From the NCBI GenBank assembly GCA_020633825.1, contig JACKCV010000009.1, positions 1-39,820 on the forward strand: a DNA stretch of 39,820 bases, given 5' to 3'. The DNA is from Fibrobacteria bacterium (lineage in GTDB: Bacteria > Fibrobacterota > Fibrobacteria > UBA5070). How positions within the stretch are numbered: position 1 is the first letter of the stretch; each line of letters opens with the position of its first letter. Below the pieces are notes generated by a model. The model did not search any database. It was not told where the DNA came from and worked only from the letters and a program-made list of their open reading frames with translations. The position numbers were made by a program, and so were the translations under genes. Of this stretch, positions 17,130 to 24,015 are shown one piece after another.

Positions 17130-17954
17130 ATGTCCGCAGTTTTTCGCACCGCCACCATTTCCTTGGCCGCAGGACTCGTCCTGTCCGCTTGCAACAAGGA
17201 AAAATCCGCTCCAGCCACGCCGGGCATGCTTCCGTCCGATACGGCCGCCCAGGATGTCGGGGATGTGACCTCTGAAACCGCGGTGCCCGCCAACCAGCTG
17301 GTGGTGACCGCCCGGACCGTGATCCTTCCTTCCGCGGATCTGAAGGCCAAATCGAATATCCTGGTGCAGATGGGCGAGAAGCTCACCTTCCTGGGGGATT
17401 CCACCGAAGTCGGCGAAGGCAAGAAGAAGGAATTCCTCTACCATGTGAAGCTCTCCGACGGCACCGAAGGCTGGGCTCGCACCTACGGAATCATTTTCGG
17501 CCAAGGGGCCGTGGTCACCATGCCCTCACCCCTCTACCAGCGTCCCACCGTTCTTTCCCCTGCCAACAAGCATGTGGCTTTCGGCCAATTGGTCGGCATG
17601 ACCGAGGAAGGCCCGGATGGTTTCGTGCGTGTGGCCGCCAGTCGCTGGCAGGCGGGCTGGATCCTGAAGAGTTCGCTCTCCACCGAGCGCGCCGACGTGG
17701 TCGCGGGAGCCTTGGCGGGGAGCGCCATGGCCAAGAAATCGGGGTTGGCCGCCATCGAAGCCGGCCTGGCCGCCTTGCCCGATCGCAGCTCGGCGATCGC
17801 GATCGCTCTCCAGGCGCGCCTGGATTCGGCCAATGCCGCCAAACTCGCCGCCGCCGCCAGCGACGCCGAGTCCAGCACGGAATCCGATGCCGGCTCCTCG
17901 GAAACCTCCGGAGAGGGGACCGACACCGAGGCCGGCAGCACCGAAGGGGAATGA
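17130..17954 (+). CDS. SH3-like domain lipoprotein
   Basis: Role unknown. ATG 17130 is preferred because AGGAT lies 8 bp before it and it gives a compact lipoprotein signal (MSAVFRTATISLAAGLVLSA, then C21); an in-frame ATG at 17115 adds five residues. The 274-residue protein has two consecutive beta-rich segments that look like bacterial SH3 domains: TARTVILPSADLKAKSNIL with GTEGWARTYG, then VVTMPSPLYQRPTVLSP with GFVRVAASRWQAGWI. The Trp-Ala/Trp-Ile endings are typical of SH3 folds. An alpha-helical Ala-rich segment and an acidic Ser/Glu/Thr tail follow. Such lipoproteins often sit at the cell wall; that is inference here. Confidence 0.82.
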   Translation: MSAVFRTATISLAAGLVLSACNKEKSAPATPGMLPSDTAAQDVGDVTSETAVPANQLVVTARTVILPSADLKAKSNILVQMGEKLTFLGDSTEVGEGKKKEFLYHVKLSDGTEGWARTYGIIFGQGAVVTMPSPLYQRPTVLSPANKHVAFGQLVGMTEEGPDGFVRVAASRWQAGWILKSSLSTERADVVAGALAGSAMAKKSGLAAIEAGLAALPDRSSAIAIALQARLDSANAAKLAAAASDAESSTESDAGSSETSGEGTDTEAGSTEGE

Positions 17955-17962
17955 TCCCCTCG

Positions 17963-17986
17963 CCTCCGTAGCCATCGCGACGGAGG
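17963..17986 (+). terminator. Hairpin after the SH3-like lipoprotein gene
   Basis: Arms CCTCCGT (17963-17969) and ACGGAGG (17980-17986) pair perfectly around a 10-nt loop, 8 bp past the stop codon; GCGGATTT follows. A smaller GGGGA/TCCCC hairpin overlaps the stop codon itself (17946-17959). Confidence 0.4.
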
Positions 17987-18207
17987 GCGGATTTCTCGAG
18001 TTCGAACCCCGGAGGCTCGCGTGTGGCGCGGGCCTCCTTGGTTTCGGGACCGGACGTGGCCCGGGTATGGCGGGAAGGGGCCGGTCGGGGAAGTGGGGTT
18101 CGTAGGTTTGAGGGGGCCGGCTCGAAGAGTTTTCGATGGTCGCGAACGAATTCCTCACGGTTCCTTCCATCACGATGGAGCCCAGGGGAGCGGAGGAAGG
18201 AAATCTC

Positions 18208-18690
18208 ATGGGAATGGTCGCTTGTTTCGCACCGATCGACAACGAGGTCTTGTCCGGACTGGTCGCCGATCCCTCGGGAATGGAGGGGTTCCTCGAGTCG
18301 GTCTCCGATGCCGTGGTCGATATCGACAAATCCTGGCATGCCATCCACTTCACCTTGGCGGGCAGTTCCGATGGCGGGGAAGGCCCTCTCGCCTCGGCGG
18401 TGTTCGGCGGGATCGAACTCGGGGACGACATGGGATACGGCCCTGTCCGCTACCTCGATGCCGAGAGGGTTCGCGTCATCGCGGACCGCCTGACCGAACT
18501 GGGTGTGGAGGGGTTCAAGGCCCGCTTCTCCCTCGATCGACTCGCCGAAGCCGACATCTATCCTTCGGGAATCTGGGCCGCCGAAGGGGACGAAGCCGCC
18601 GCATACGTCTTCTCGTTCCTTCCTTCGTTCTTCGGAGTGTACGAAGAATGCGCGTCCAAGGGGCGGGCCATCCTGCTGTGGATCGCCTGA
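18208..18690 (+). CDS. DUF1877 (YfbM-like) family protein
   Basis: The start is ATG 18208 because GGAGGAAGG lies just upstream and the protein then opens MGMVACFAPIDNEVL, the usual Met-Gly-Met beginning of DUF1877 proteins; an upstream in-frame ATG at 18136 would add 24 unrelated residues. The 160-residue length is normal. It carries the family pattern of an SWHAIHFTL segment, a central PLASAVFGGIELGDDMGYGP segment and YLDAERVRVIADRL. It is a soluble cytoplasmic protein of unknown function. The alpha/beta hydrolase follows on the same strand after 59 bp, so the two may be cotranscribed. Confidence 0.85.
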   Translation: MGMVACFAPIDNEVLSGLVADPSGMEGFLESVSDAVVDIDKSWHAIHFTLAGSSDGGEGPLASAVFGGIELGDDMGYGPVRYLDAERVRVIADRLTELGVEGFKARFSLDRLAEADIYPSGIWAAEGDEAAAYVFSFLPSFFGVYEECASKGRAILLWIA

Positions 18691-18749
18691 AGGAAAACGG
18701 AACCCTGTTCGTTCGGGGCCCCCGCTTCCAGGCTGGAAGTCCGGAAAAC

Positions 18750-19391
18750 ATGCTGACGGTCTTCTTTCCGGGATTGGGCGCCGATTCCACTCTCGCGAAA
18801 TACCATCCTCTGGAGGGGCGAGAAACCCTGTGGATCCAGTGGCCGAATCCGGTTCCTGCGGATTGGTCGGGTTTTCTCGACGCCGTGGAGCGCCAGATTC
18901 CGAAGCGGCGGCATTTGCGGTTCGTGGGAATCTCCTTCGGAGGCCCGGTCGCGCTGTCCTTGTCACGCAGGTGTCCACCCGACGGAGGCGTTTTCCTGGT
19001 CGGCTCCCTGGTCCAACACTCCGAGATTCGGTGGCCCTTTCGGGTTCTGCTGGCCGTGTCTCCGTATCTTCCGGAATTCCTCTTCGATCTGGCGCTTCTT
19101 CCGGACGGTGTGGTTCGCGCGGTGTTCGGGATCGAGAAGCCCTCCTTCCTCGAGGATTTCCGGGGAATGGCCGCGCGACTTCCCGCCAGATCGGTGCAGG
19201 CATTGTGCCGACTGCTCTCCCGATGGGACGGAGGGGAAACCCCGATCGCCGGCCGCATGCATGGCACCCGGGATCGAATCCTGTGTGTCGCCGATCCTCT
19301 GGCCACCCGGGTCGATGGAGGACATCTGATCTCCATGACGCATGGCGATGTCGTCGAAGCGTGGCTGGTGGAGGGGCGCGAAGGGGCGTAG
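18750..19391 (+). CDS. Alpha/beta-hydrolase-fold protein
   Basis: A small predicted hydrolase; substrate unknown. From ATG 18750 (MLTVFFPGLGADSTLAKYHP) it has 213 residues. A GTG at 18678, overlapping the end of the DUF1877 gene, is in frame and would add 24 residues; neither has a strong ribosome site, and the ATG places the first core beta-strand at the N-terminus. The nucleophile elbow is LRFVGISFGGPVALSL (S62, Gly-x-Ser-x-Gly). The late strand GTRDRILCV could supply the acid, and GGHLISMTHGDVV the catalytic histidine. There is no signal peptide or membrane segment, so it is probably cytoplasmic. Confidence 0.75.
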   Translation: MLTVFFPGLGADSTLAKYHPLEGRETLWIQWPNPVPADWSGFLDAVERQIPKRRHLRFVGISFGGPVALSLSRRCPPDGGVFLVGSLVQHSEIRWPFRVLLAVSPYLPEFLFDLALLPDGVVRAVFGIEKPSFLEDFRGMAARLPARSVQALCRLLSRWDGGETPIAGRMHGTRDRILCVADPLATRVDGGHLISMTHGDVVEAWLVEGREGA

Positions 19392-19446
19392 CAGGAGGGC
19401 GGGCAAGGGGGAATCCGGATGCCCCCGAGGCCCCCCAAAAAGGAAC

Positions 19447-19476
19447 TTGCATATTCATGCAAACATGCATTAAATT
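19447..19476 (+). promoter_or_regulatory. arsR1 promoter with palindromic operator
   Basis: A perfect inverted repeat TTGCAT-ATTC-ATGCAA (19447-19462) lies 20 bp before the arsR1 start and is followed by a second ATGCAT palindrome (19465-19470). TTGCAT may double as the -35 box; 18 bp later is TAAATT (19471-19476), a plausible -10. The start codon is only 6 nt further on, with no ribosome site. Binding of the encoded repressor here would block RNA polymerase. A related copy lies at 19829-19856. Confidence 0.6.
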
Positions 19477-19482
19477 GGTCCC

Positions 19483-19806
19483 ATGCCTTGCACATCGAGT
19501 TCATGCCCTTCGCAGACCTCTCCCCGGGACAAATCCTGGTTCATCGAGCGTTCGCGGGTGCTGTCGGCCTTGTCCAATCCGGCGCGTCTCCAGATGGTGG
19601 TCTCCCTGTCCGAAGGCGAGAAGTGCGTGTGCGAAATGGCCTCCGAGGTCGGGCTGGACATGTCCACCACCTCGCGTCATCTCGTCCAGCTCCGGCAGGC
19701 TGGAATTCTCTCCGACGAGCGACGGGGCAACATGGTCTTCTACCGCCTCAAGGCGACCTGTCTGCCCGCCTTCCTCGATTGCCTGGAAGGTCTCGCCCCT
19801 CCTTGA
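19483..19806 (+). CDS. arsR: ArsR/SmtB-family metalloregulator (arsR1)
   Basis: A winged-helix repressor, 107 residues, expected to leave DNA when it binds a metal or metalloid. The helix-turn-helix is MASEVGLDMSTTSRHLVQLR, preceded by KCVCEMA, the Cys-x-Cys signature (C48, C50) of arsenic/cadmium-type sensors at the start of the recognition region. Two further cysteines (C3, C8) lie in the N-terminal tail. ATG 19483 has no Shine-Dalgarno sequence; a -10-like box ends 6 nt upstream, so the message may be leaderless. It heads a four-gene operon with a DGC protein, an ArsP-type permease and a thioredoxin. The arsenic assignment comes from this context. Confidence 0.9.
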   Translation: MPCTSSSCPSQTSPRDKSWFIERSRVLSALSNPARLQMVVSLSEGEKCVCEMASEVGLDMSTTSRHLVQLRQAGILSDERRGNMVFYRLKATCLPAFLDCLEGLAPP

Positions 19807-19828
19807 GGGGATTGTTTGTCTCCCTAAG

Positions 19829-19856
19829 TTGCAAGATCACGCAAATACGCAAAAGA
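19829..19856 (+). promoter_or_regulatory. Second copy of the arsR1 operator motif
   Basis: In the 56-bp gap between arsR1 and the DGC gene, a 28-bp stretch matches the arsR1 operator region (19447-19474) at about 20 of 28 positions in the same orientation. It shares TTGCA at the start, TCA-y-GCAAA in the middle and a further GCA. This suggests the repressor also binds inside its own operon, perhaps at an internal promoter for the DGC-permease-thioredoxin part. Confidence 0.5.
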
Positions 19857-19862
19857 GGAAAC

Positions 19863-20237
19863 ATGGCCTGCACCTCCTGCTCCACCGACCCATCCACCCT
19901 CATCTATTCGTGTTCCGGAGCCGCCGATGTCGGAGAGGTCGCCGATCGCGTCGCCAGGGCCTTGGCGCGGGAAGGGCTCGGGAAGATGTCCTGTGCCGTC
20001 GGGGTGGGGGCTGGGATCCAGTCCCTGCGCCATGTTGCGGTCTCCGCCGGACGGATCCTGGCCATCGATGGGTGCGCCACCCGTTGTGTGGAGCGGGCGT
20101 TGGGCGAAGTCGGTGTGGAATCCATCCTCCACGTCGAACTGGGAAGCCGGGGATTCCCCAAAGGGGGGTCGCCCGCCTCCGACGAAAACGTTGGCAGGGC
20201 TCTGGCCCTGGTCCGGGAACGCCTGAACCAGCCGTGA
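19863..20237 (+). CDS. DGC-domain putative zinc-binding protein
   Basis: A 124-residue cytoplasmic protein of the DGC family, named for a conserved Asp-Gly-Cys, seen here as LAIDGCATRCVERAL (C71, C75). The N-terminus adds a Cys-rich stretch (MACTSCSTDP, then YSCSGAADVGE), and a further cysteine is in GKMSCAVGVGAGI. The family is thought to bind zinc; its reaction is unknown. The start at 19863 follows AGAGGA. The gene sits between arsR1 and the permease, and its stop overlaps the permease start, so it is translated with them. Members often lie beside ArsR regulators and ArsP-like permeases, which suggests a metalloid or thiol-related task. Confidence 0.85.
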   Translation: MACTSCSTDPSTLIYSCSGAADVGEVADRVARALAREGLGKMSCAVGVGAGIQSLRHVAVSAGRILAIDGCATRCVERALGEVGVESILHVELGSRGFPKGGSPASDENVGRALALVRERLNQP

Positions 20238-21250
20238 CCAACTTCCGCTCCCTTGCGATCCTGGCTGCGGGCCTCCTCTCCTGGGGTGGACTCTACACGG
20301 CGCTGAAGCCCCTCTCGGGATGGGTGGTTTCCAGCCTGGGTTTGGATTCCCGAGGACCATTGGGGTCGGCCTTGGAATTCCTGGTCTACGAGGTGCCCAA
20401 GGTCCTTCTGCTCCTGGTGTTGGTCGTCTACGTCGTGGGGGTGCTTCGCAGCTTCTTCTCCCCGGAAAGGACTCGAAACATCCTGTCGCGATTTCCGGAC
20501 GGGGTCGGAAATGTCCTGGCCGCCCTGCTGGGGATCGCCACGCCCTTCTGCTCCTGCAGCGCGGTTCCCCTCTTCATCGGCTTCGTCACCGGGGGAGTCC
20601 CGTTGGGAGTGACCTTTTCCTTCCTCATCTCCGCCCCGATGGTCAACGAGGTCGCCTTGGCCTTGCTGCTGGGAATGTTCGGCTGGAAGGTCGCCACTTT
20701 GTACCTGGCCACCGGGTTGAGCGTGGCGGTGTTGGCAGGGTGGCTCGTCGGTCGACTCGGGATGGAAGGTCAGATCGAAGATTGGGTGAAGGCCGTGCGC
20801 AGCTCCTCCGCGGAGCCCGACTCCCGCATGACCTGGGTGGATCGCCTGGACTCCGGCAGGGATGCCGTGCGGGACATCGTGGGGAAGGTCTGGCCATGGG
20901 TCGTCGCGGGAGTGGGTCTGGGAGCGTTCATCCACGGTTTCGCTCCCGCGGGGATCCTCGCATCGTTCCTGGGCAAAGGCGCCTGGTGGACCGTTCCATT
21001 GGCTGTGGTCATCGGTGTACCCATGTACGCGAATGCGGCCGGGATCATTCCCATCGTCTCGGCGCTCCTGGAGAAGGGGGCTGCATTGGGAACCGCCCTG
21101 GCGTTCATGATGTCGGTCACGGCCCTCTCCGCTCCCGAGGCCATTCTGTTGCGCAAGGTCCTCAAGCCAAGGTTGCTCGCGACGTTCTTCGGAATCGTCG
21201 CCCTGGGCATTCTGCTGGTGGGCTGGTTGTTCAACCTCCTCCTGGCGTGA
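20234..21250 (+). CDS. arsP: ArsP-type permease (predicted organoarsenical efflux)
   Basis: An inner-membrane permease of the ArsP/DUF318 family. Characterised ArsP proteins export trivalent organoarsenicals such as methylarsenite; that substrate is inferred here. The GTG at 20234 overlaps the preceding stop (GTGA), giving 338 residues. About eight hydrophobic segments are visible, with a charged cytoplasmic loop in the middle (about residues 178-205). The family signature IATPFCSCSAVPLFIGF (C106, C108) is intact, followed by FLISAPMVNEVAL, and in the second half GVPMYANAAGIIP and MSVTALSAPEA. arsM in the next operon would supply methylated arsenic, giving the pair a joint logic. Confidence 0.9.
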   Translation: MTNFRSLAILAAGLLSWGGLYTALKPLSGWVVSSLGLDSRGPLGSALEFLVYEVPKVLLLLVLVVYVVGVLRSFFSPERTRNILSRFPDGVGNVLAALLGIATPFCSCSAVPLFIGFVTGGVPLGVTFSFLISAPMVNEVALALLLGMFGWKVATLYLATGLSVAVLAGWLVGRLGMEGQIEDWVKAVRSSSAEPDSRMTWVDRLDSGRDAVRDIVGKVWPWVVAGVGLGAFIHGFAPAGILASFLGKGAWWTVPLAVVIGVPMYANAAGIIPIVSALLEKGAALGTALAFMMSVTALSAPEAILLRKVLKPRLLATFFGIVALGILLVGWLFNLLLA

Positions 21251-21339
21251 GCCCGCGAATGGGGACCAAGACGCGGATCGACGCCTCGTGGTCCCTGGTG
21301 ATCTCCTCCGACTGCGAAACCAGAAAAGGAACCCCTCCC

Positions 21340-21573
21340 ATGCTTCTCGAAATCCTCGGATCCGGTTGTGCCAAATGCAAGACGCTCCACCAATCGGTCT
21401 TGCAAGTCGTGGATCGGCTCGGCCTTTCCGCCGAAGTCCGCAAAGTCGAGGACATGGCCGAAATCATGTCCCACGGAGTTCTTTCCACGCCCGCACTGGT
21501 GAGGGATGGGAAGGTCTTGTTCGCCGGCAAGTTGCCCTCGACCCAGGAGATCGAGCGGCTCCTGGCTTCCTGA
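21340..21573 (+). CDS. Small thioredoxin-like protein (TM0996/MTH895 type)
   Basis: A 77-residue redox protein of the short glutaredoxin/thioredoxin type. The active site is CAKC (C10, C13) in LEILGSGCAKCKTLHQ, and the cis-proline segment is LSTPALVRDGKVLFAGKLPS. ATG 21340 has AGGA 10 bp upstream and lies 89 bp after the permease. Proteins of this type are frequent partners of ArsP-like permeases. It may reduce the DGC protein or permease cysteines, or supply electrons for arsenate reduction; that is inference. A hairpin terminator follows the stop. Confidence 0.92.
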   Translation: MLLEILGSGCAKCKTLHQSVLQVVDRLGLSAEVRKVEDMAEIMSHGVLSTPALVRDGKVLFAGKLPSTQEIERLLAS

Positions 21574-21577
21574 CCAA

Positions 21578-21600
21578 GAACTCCATCCGAAACGGAGTTC
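21578..21600 (+). terminator. Hairpin ending the first arsenic operon
   Basis: GAACTCC (21578-21584) and GGAGTTC (21594-21600) pair perfectly around a 9-nt loop, 4 bp after the thioredoxin stop codon. The downstream run is C rather than T. Its right arm overlaps the start of the first degenerate repeat at 21595. Confidence 0.45.
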
Positions 21601-21808
21601 CCCCCCGTGTGCGGCGAAGCAAGGGGACTCGGAGACGAACCGTGCCTGCTCGGGAGCGAATCTCCGCCGTGTGCGGGGATGCATGGCTCGCCCCCGGCTC
21701 GAGAGGCATCGCCATCGCATTTCTCCTCTGCGCGCGGGGATACGTGGGCCCATCCATTCGGTTGGGAGAATCGGCAATCGTTTTTCCCCGGCGAGCGGGG
21801 AAACAGGT
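21595..21808. CRISPR. Degenerate four-repeat array resembling a decayed type I-E CRISPR
   Basis: Four related hairpin-forming units lie at 21595-21624, 21658-21686, 21719-21747 and 21780-21808. Their GCGG(GG) cores begin at 21611, 21673, 21734 and 21795, so the spacing is 62, 61 and 61 bp, the 29 + 32 bp period of type I-E arrays. The intervening stretches are about 33, 32 and 32 bp and differ from each other. Pairwise identity between units is about 18-22 of 29. Shared parts are a C-rich left arm (TCTCC or TCCCC), a GCGGGGA right arm and a GG-rich end; the first unit opens GAGTTCCCC like the E. coli repeat. The fourth contains a perfect TTTCCCCG/CGGGGAAA hairpin. No cas genes are visible, and the repeats are too divergent for a working array. 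Confidence 0.5.
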
Positions 21809-21830
21809 GGAGGACACGGTTCGCTCGTGC

Positions 21831-21855
21831 TATATTTCGATATATGGCGAAATAT
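21831..21855 (+). promoter_or_regulatory. arsR2 operator overlapping -10 box and start codon
   Basis: ATATTTCG (21832-21839) and CGAAATAT (21848-21855) form a perfect 8-bp inverted repeat with an 8-bp centre. TATATT (21831-21836) is a good -10 box, and the arsR2 ATG (21844) lies in the centre of the palindrome. Repressor binding would cover both the promoter and the start. No convincing -35 is seen. Confidence 0.65.
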
Positions 21856-22194
21856 GAAAATGAGATCACCTTGGAGGGTCTGGCGGAGATCGCCTCGGCT
21901 TTGGGAGAGCCCAAACGGCTGATGGCGTTGGCCATGCTCTCGCGCGGAGAGCGCTGCCTGTGCGATCTCACGGAAGGGTTGGGGCTATCCTCGTCCACGG
22001 TCTCCAACCATATGGCCATCCTCAAACGAGCCGGTCTGGTCGAGGCCCGCAAGGACGGGCGGTGGATGCACTTCCGCCTCGCCGACTCGAGTTCCGGATC
22101 CGGAGCCCCCCAGGCGTTGGCCTGGGTCCTGGATCTTCTTCCCGAATCCATCAAGTCCTCCACCTGCTGTGCAAAGGATTCCTGCTGCCCATGA
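21844..22194 (+). CDS. arsR: ArsR-family arsenic-responsive repressor (arsR2)
   Basis: A 116-residue winged-helix repressor heading the main arsenic operon. It opens MAKYENEITLEGLAEIASAL. The recognition helix region is LGLSSSTVSNHMAILKRAGL, preceded by ERCLCDLTEGL with the Cys-x-Cys pair (C38, C40) of classic ArsR. The C-terminus adds two vicinal cysteine pairs (C108-C109 and C114-C115, in STCCAKDSCCP), like ArsR types that sense As(III) through C-terminal cysteines. It therefore seems to have two possible metalloid sites. There is no Shine-Dalgarno sequence and the -10 box ends 7 nt before ATG, so the message may be leaderless. Its stop overlaps the arsC start (ATGA). Confidence 0.93.
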   Translation: MAKYENEITLEGLAEIASALGEPKRLMALAMLSRGERCLCDLTEGLGLSSSTVSNHMAILKRAGLVEARKDGRWMHFRLADSSSGSGAPQALAWVLDLLPESIKSSTCCAKDSCCP

Positions 22195-22628
22195 AAACCA
22201 AACTCCTCTACCTGTGCACCGGAAACTCCTGCCGATCCCAGATGGCCGAGGCCTGGACGCGGCACCTCAAGGGCGATCTCTACGAGGTCTTCTCCGCCGG
22301 CATCGAAGCCCACGGATTGAACCCCGACATGGTCAAGGTCATGGCCGAAGTCGGGATCGACGTGACCTCCCACACCTCCGATCTGGTGACCCGCTACTTC
22401 GACGAGGGGCTCGACGTCGTGGTCAGCGTCTGCGGCCATGCCGACGAAAATTGTCCAGTATTTCCCGGCCAGGTCCGCCGCGTCCACAAGGGATTCGACG
22501 ATCCCCCCAAGCTCGCCCGCGAGCTGGCCGCCGGCGGGGCTTCCGAGGAGGAGCAGCTGGCTCCCTACCGCCGGGTGCGCGACGAGATCAAGGCCTGGGT
22601 GTCCACCCTGCCCGGAGCCATCGCATGA
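22191..22628 (+). CDS. arsC: Arsenate reductase, thioredoxin-coupled type
   Basis: Reduces arsenate to arsenite using a low-molecular-weight-phosphatase fold and a cysteine relay regenerated by thioredoxin. The 145-residue protein has the CX5R phosphate loop LCTGNSCRSQMAEAW (C9, R15). The relay cysteines are in VVSVCGHADENCPVFPG (C81 and C88, seven apart as in thioredoxin-linked ArsC), and the typical KGFDDPPKLA segment follows. ATG 22191 overlaps the arsR2 stop and its own stop overlaps the next gene, so the operon is translationally coupled. Arsenite made here can go to Acr3 for export or to ArsM for methylation. Confidence 0.95.
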   Translation: MKTKLLYLCTGNSCRSQMAEAWTRHLKGDLYEVFSAGIEAHGLNPDMVKVMAEVGIDVTSHTSDLVTRYFDEGLDVVVSVCGHADENCPVFPGQVRRVHKGFDDPPKLARELAAGGASEEEQLAPYRRVRDEIKAWVSTLPGAIA

Positions 22629-23053
22629 GCTCCAAGCCGGTCGTCCTGGTGATGTGCATCGGCAATTCCTGTCGAAGCCAGATGGCCGCGGGTTGGCTGC
22701 GGCATTTCGGCGCCGACCGCGTGGAAGTCCTCGGGGCCGGCAGCAAGCCGTCCCGGGCCGTCGCGTCCCGGGCCGTCTTGGTGATGGACGAAGTCGGAAT
22801 CGACATCCGAGGCAATGTTCCCGTGCACCATTCCGCCCACGCGGCCCGGAAGGTCGACCATGCCATCGTGGTGTGCCGGGAATCCGACGACGGCTGCCTC
22901 GAATCGTTCGGGACGGCTCGTTTCCACAAGCTTCCCGTGCCGGATCCGGGGCACGTGGAGGGGACCGAGGAGGAGATCCTCCAGGCCCACCGGGAGGTGC
23001 GCGACCAGTTGCGAGATTCCATGAGCCGATTCCTCGAAGGAGTCCTCCGATGA
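22625..23053 (+). CDS. Second ArsC-like low-molecular-weight phosphatase-family protein
   Basis: A 142-residue paralogue of the preceding ArsC. It keeps the CX5R loop (MCIGNSCRSQMAAGW, C11 and R17) and a cysteine pair with the same spacing (C84 and C91, in VVCRESDDGCLES). The surroundings differ: the CPVFPG and DDPPKLA segments of true ArsC are replaced by FHKLPVPDPGHVEGT, which resembles low-molecular-weight phosphatase and ArsC-like relatives (the DP motif carries the phosphatase acid). It may be a divergent arsenate reductase or act on another substrate. Start and stop overlap the neighbouring genes by four bases. Confidence 0.85.
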   Translation: MSSKPVVLVMCIGNSCRSQMAAGWLRHFGADRVEVLGAGSKPSRAVASRAVLVMDEVGIDIRGNVPVHHSAHAARKVDHAIVVCRESDDGCLESFGTARFHKLPVPDPGHVEGTEEEILQAHREVRDQLRDSMSRFLEGVLR

Positions 23054-24015
23054 GCCTATCCATGCAGGAACAGATCCGCGCGAAGGTGCGCGAAGGATAC
23101 GGAACCATCGCCCGGACCGAGCAGAGCTGCTGTTCGGGAGCCTCCTGCTGCGGATCCACGCCCGAGGTGGCTCGCGAGCTCGCGGTGAAGCTCGGGTACG
23201 ACCCGACCCTTCTCGAGACCCTTCCCGAGGGGACGAATCTGGGCCTTTCGTGCGGGAATCCGCAGGCGATCGCGACTTTGGCGAAGGGAGAACACGTCCT
23301 CGACCTGGGATCCGGAGCGGGCTTCGACGTCTTCCTCGCGGCGCAGGCGGTCGGTCCCTCGGGGAAGGCCATCGGGGTCGACATGACCGTGGAGATGCTC
23401 GCCAAGGCCCGCCGCAACGCGGAGGCGTTCGCGACCCGGACGGGGTTGGGGAACGTCGAATTCCGTCTCGGGGAGATCGAGCATCTTCCCGTGGCCGATT
23501 CCAGCGTGGATGTGGTGGTTTCCAACTGCGTGATCAACCTCTCTCCGGACAAGCCTCGGGTGTGGCGCGAGATCGCCCGCGTCCTCAAGCCCGGCGGCAG
23601 GGTGGCCATCTCCGACCTCGCCCTGCTGCGGCCGCTTCCCGAAGGGGCCACGAGCCTGGTGGACGCCCTGGTGGGTTGTGTCGCCGGCGCCTCCCTGGTG
23701 TCGGACATCGAGCGCGACATCCGGGCCGCGGGACTTGTCGATGCCGAGATCTCCGTCAAGCACGAATACGTCGCCGTCATGGAGAACGTCGGGGATTCGC
23801 TCTACCAGCAGATCCTGGCGCTTCTTCCCGAAGGCCGGAAACTTTCCGACTACATCGTCTCGGCCGACATCTCCGCCCGCTCCTCCAGGGCCGGCGACAA
23901 GCATGTGCCGGGCACCGGACCCGGTGGCGGGGACGACGCACGCCTGCACGACGAAGCTCCGGCCTGGCACCAGAGCAGTTCCTGCTGCGGCGCCGGCGAG
24001 ACGGGCTGCTGCTGA
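23050..24015 (+). CDS. arsM: Arsenite S-adenosylmethionine methyltransferase
   Basis: Methylates As(III) with S-adenosylmethionine to mono-, di- and trimethyl forms. The 321-residue protein contains the SAM motif VLDLGSGAGFDVFLAA and three family cysteines expected to hold arsenic: C68 in NLGLSCGNP, C160 in VVSNCVINLSPDK and C210 in DALVGCVAGA. The N-terminus has two vicinal cysteine pairs (SCCSGASCCG), and the C-terminus two more (SSCCGAGETGCC); these extra pairs could gather arsenite. The start overlaps the ArsC-like stop by four bases, and the stop shares one base with acr3. Methylarsenite, a toxic product, would be a substrate for the ArsP-type permease upstream. Confidence 0.95.
   Translation: MSLSMQEQIRAKVREGYGTIARTEQSCCSGASCCGSTPEVARELAVKLGYDPTLLETLPEGTNLGLSCGNPQAIATLAKGEHVLDLGSGAGFDVFLAAQAVGPSGKAIGVDMTVEMLAKARRNAEAFATRTGLGNVEFRLGEIEHLPVADSSVDVVVSNCVINLSPDKPRVWREIARVLKPGGRVAISDLALLRPLPEGATSLVDALVGCVAGASLVSDIERDIRAAGLVDAEISVKHEYVAVMENVGDSLYQQILALLPEGRKLSDYIVSADISARSSRAGDKHVPGTGPGGGDDARLHDEAPAWHQSSSCCGAGETGCC

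Noticed and set aside
17998..18013. GAGTTCGAACCCC resembles a tRNA T-arm.
   Set aside because: The flanking bases do not form the 5-bp T-stem, and no acceptor, D or anticodon arms can be drawn around it.
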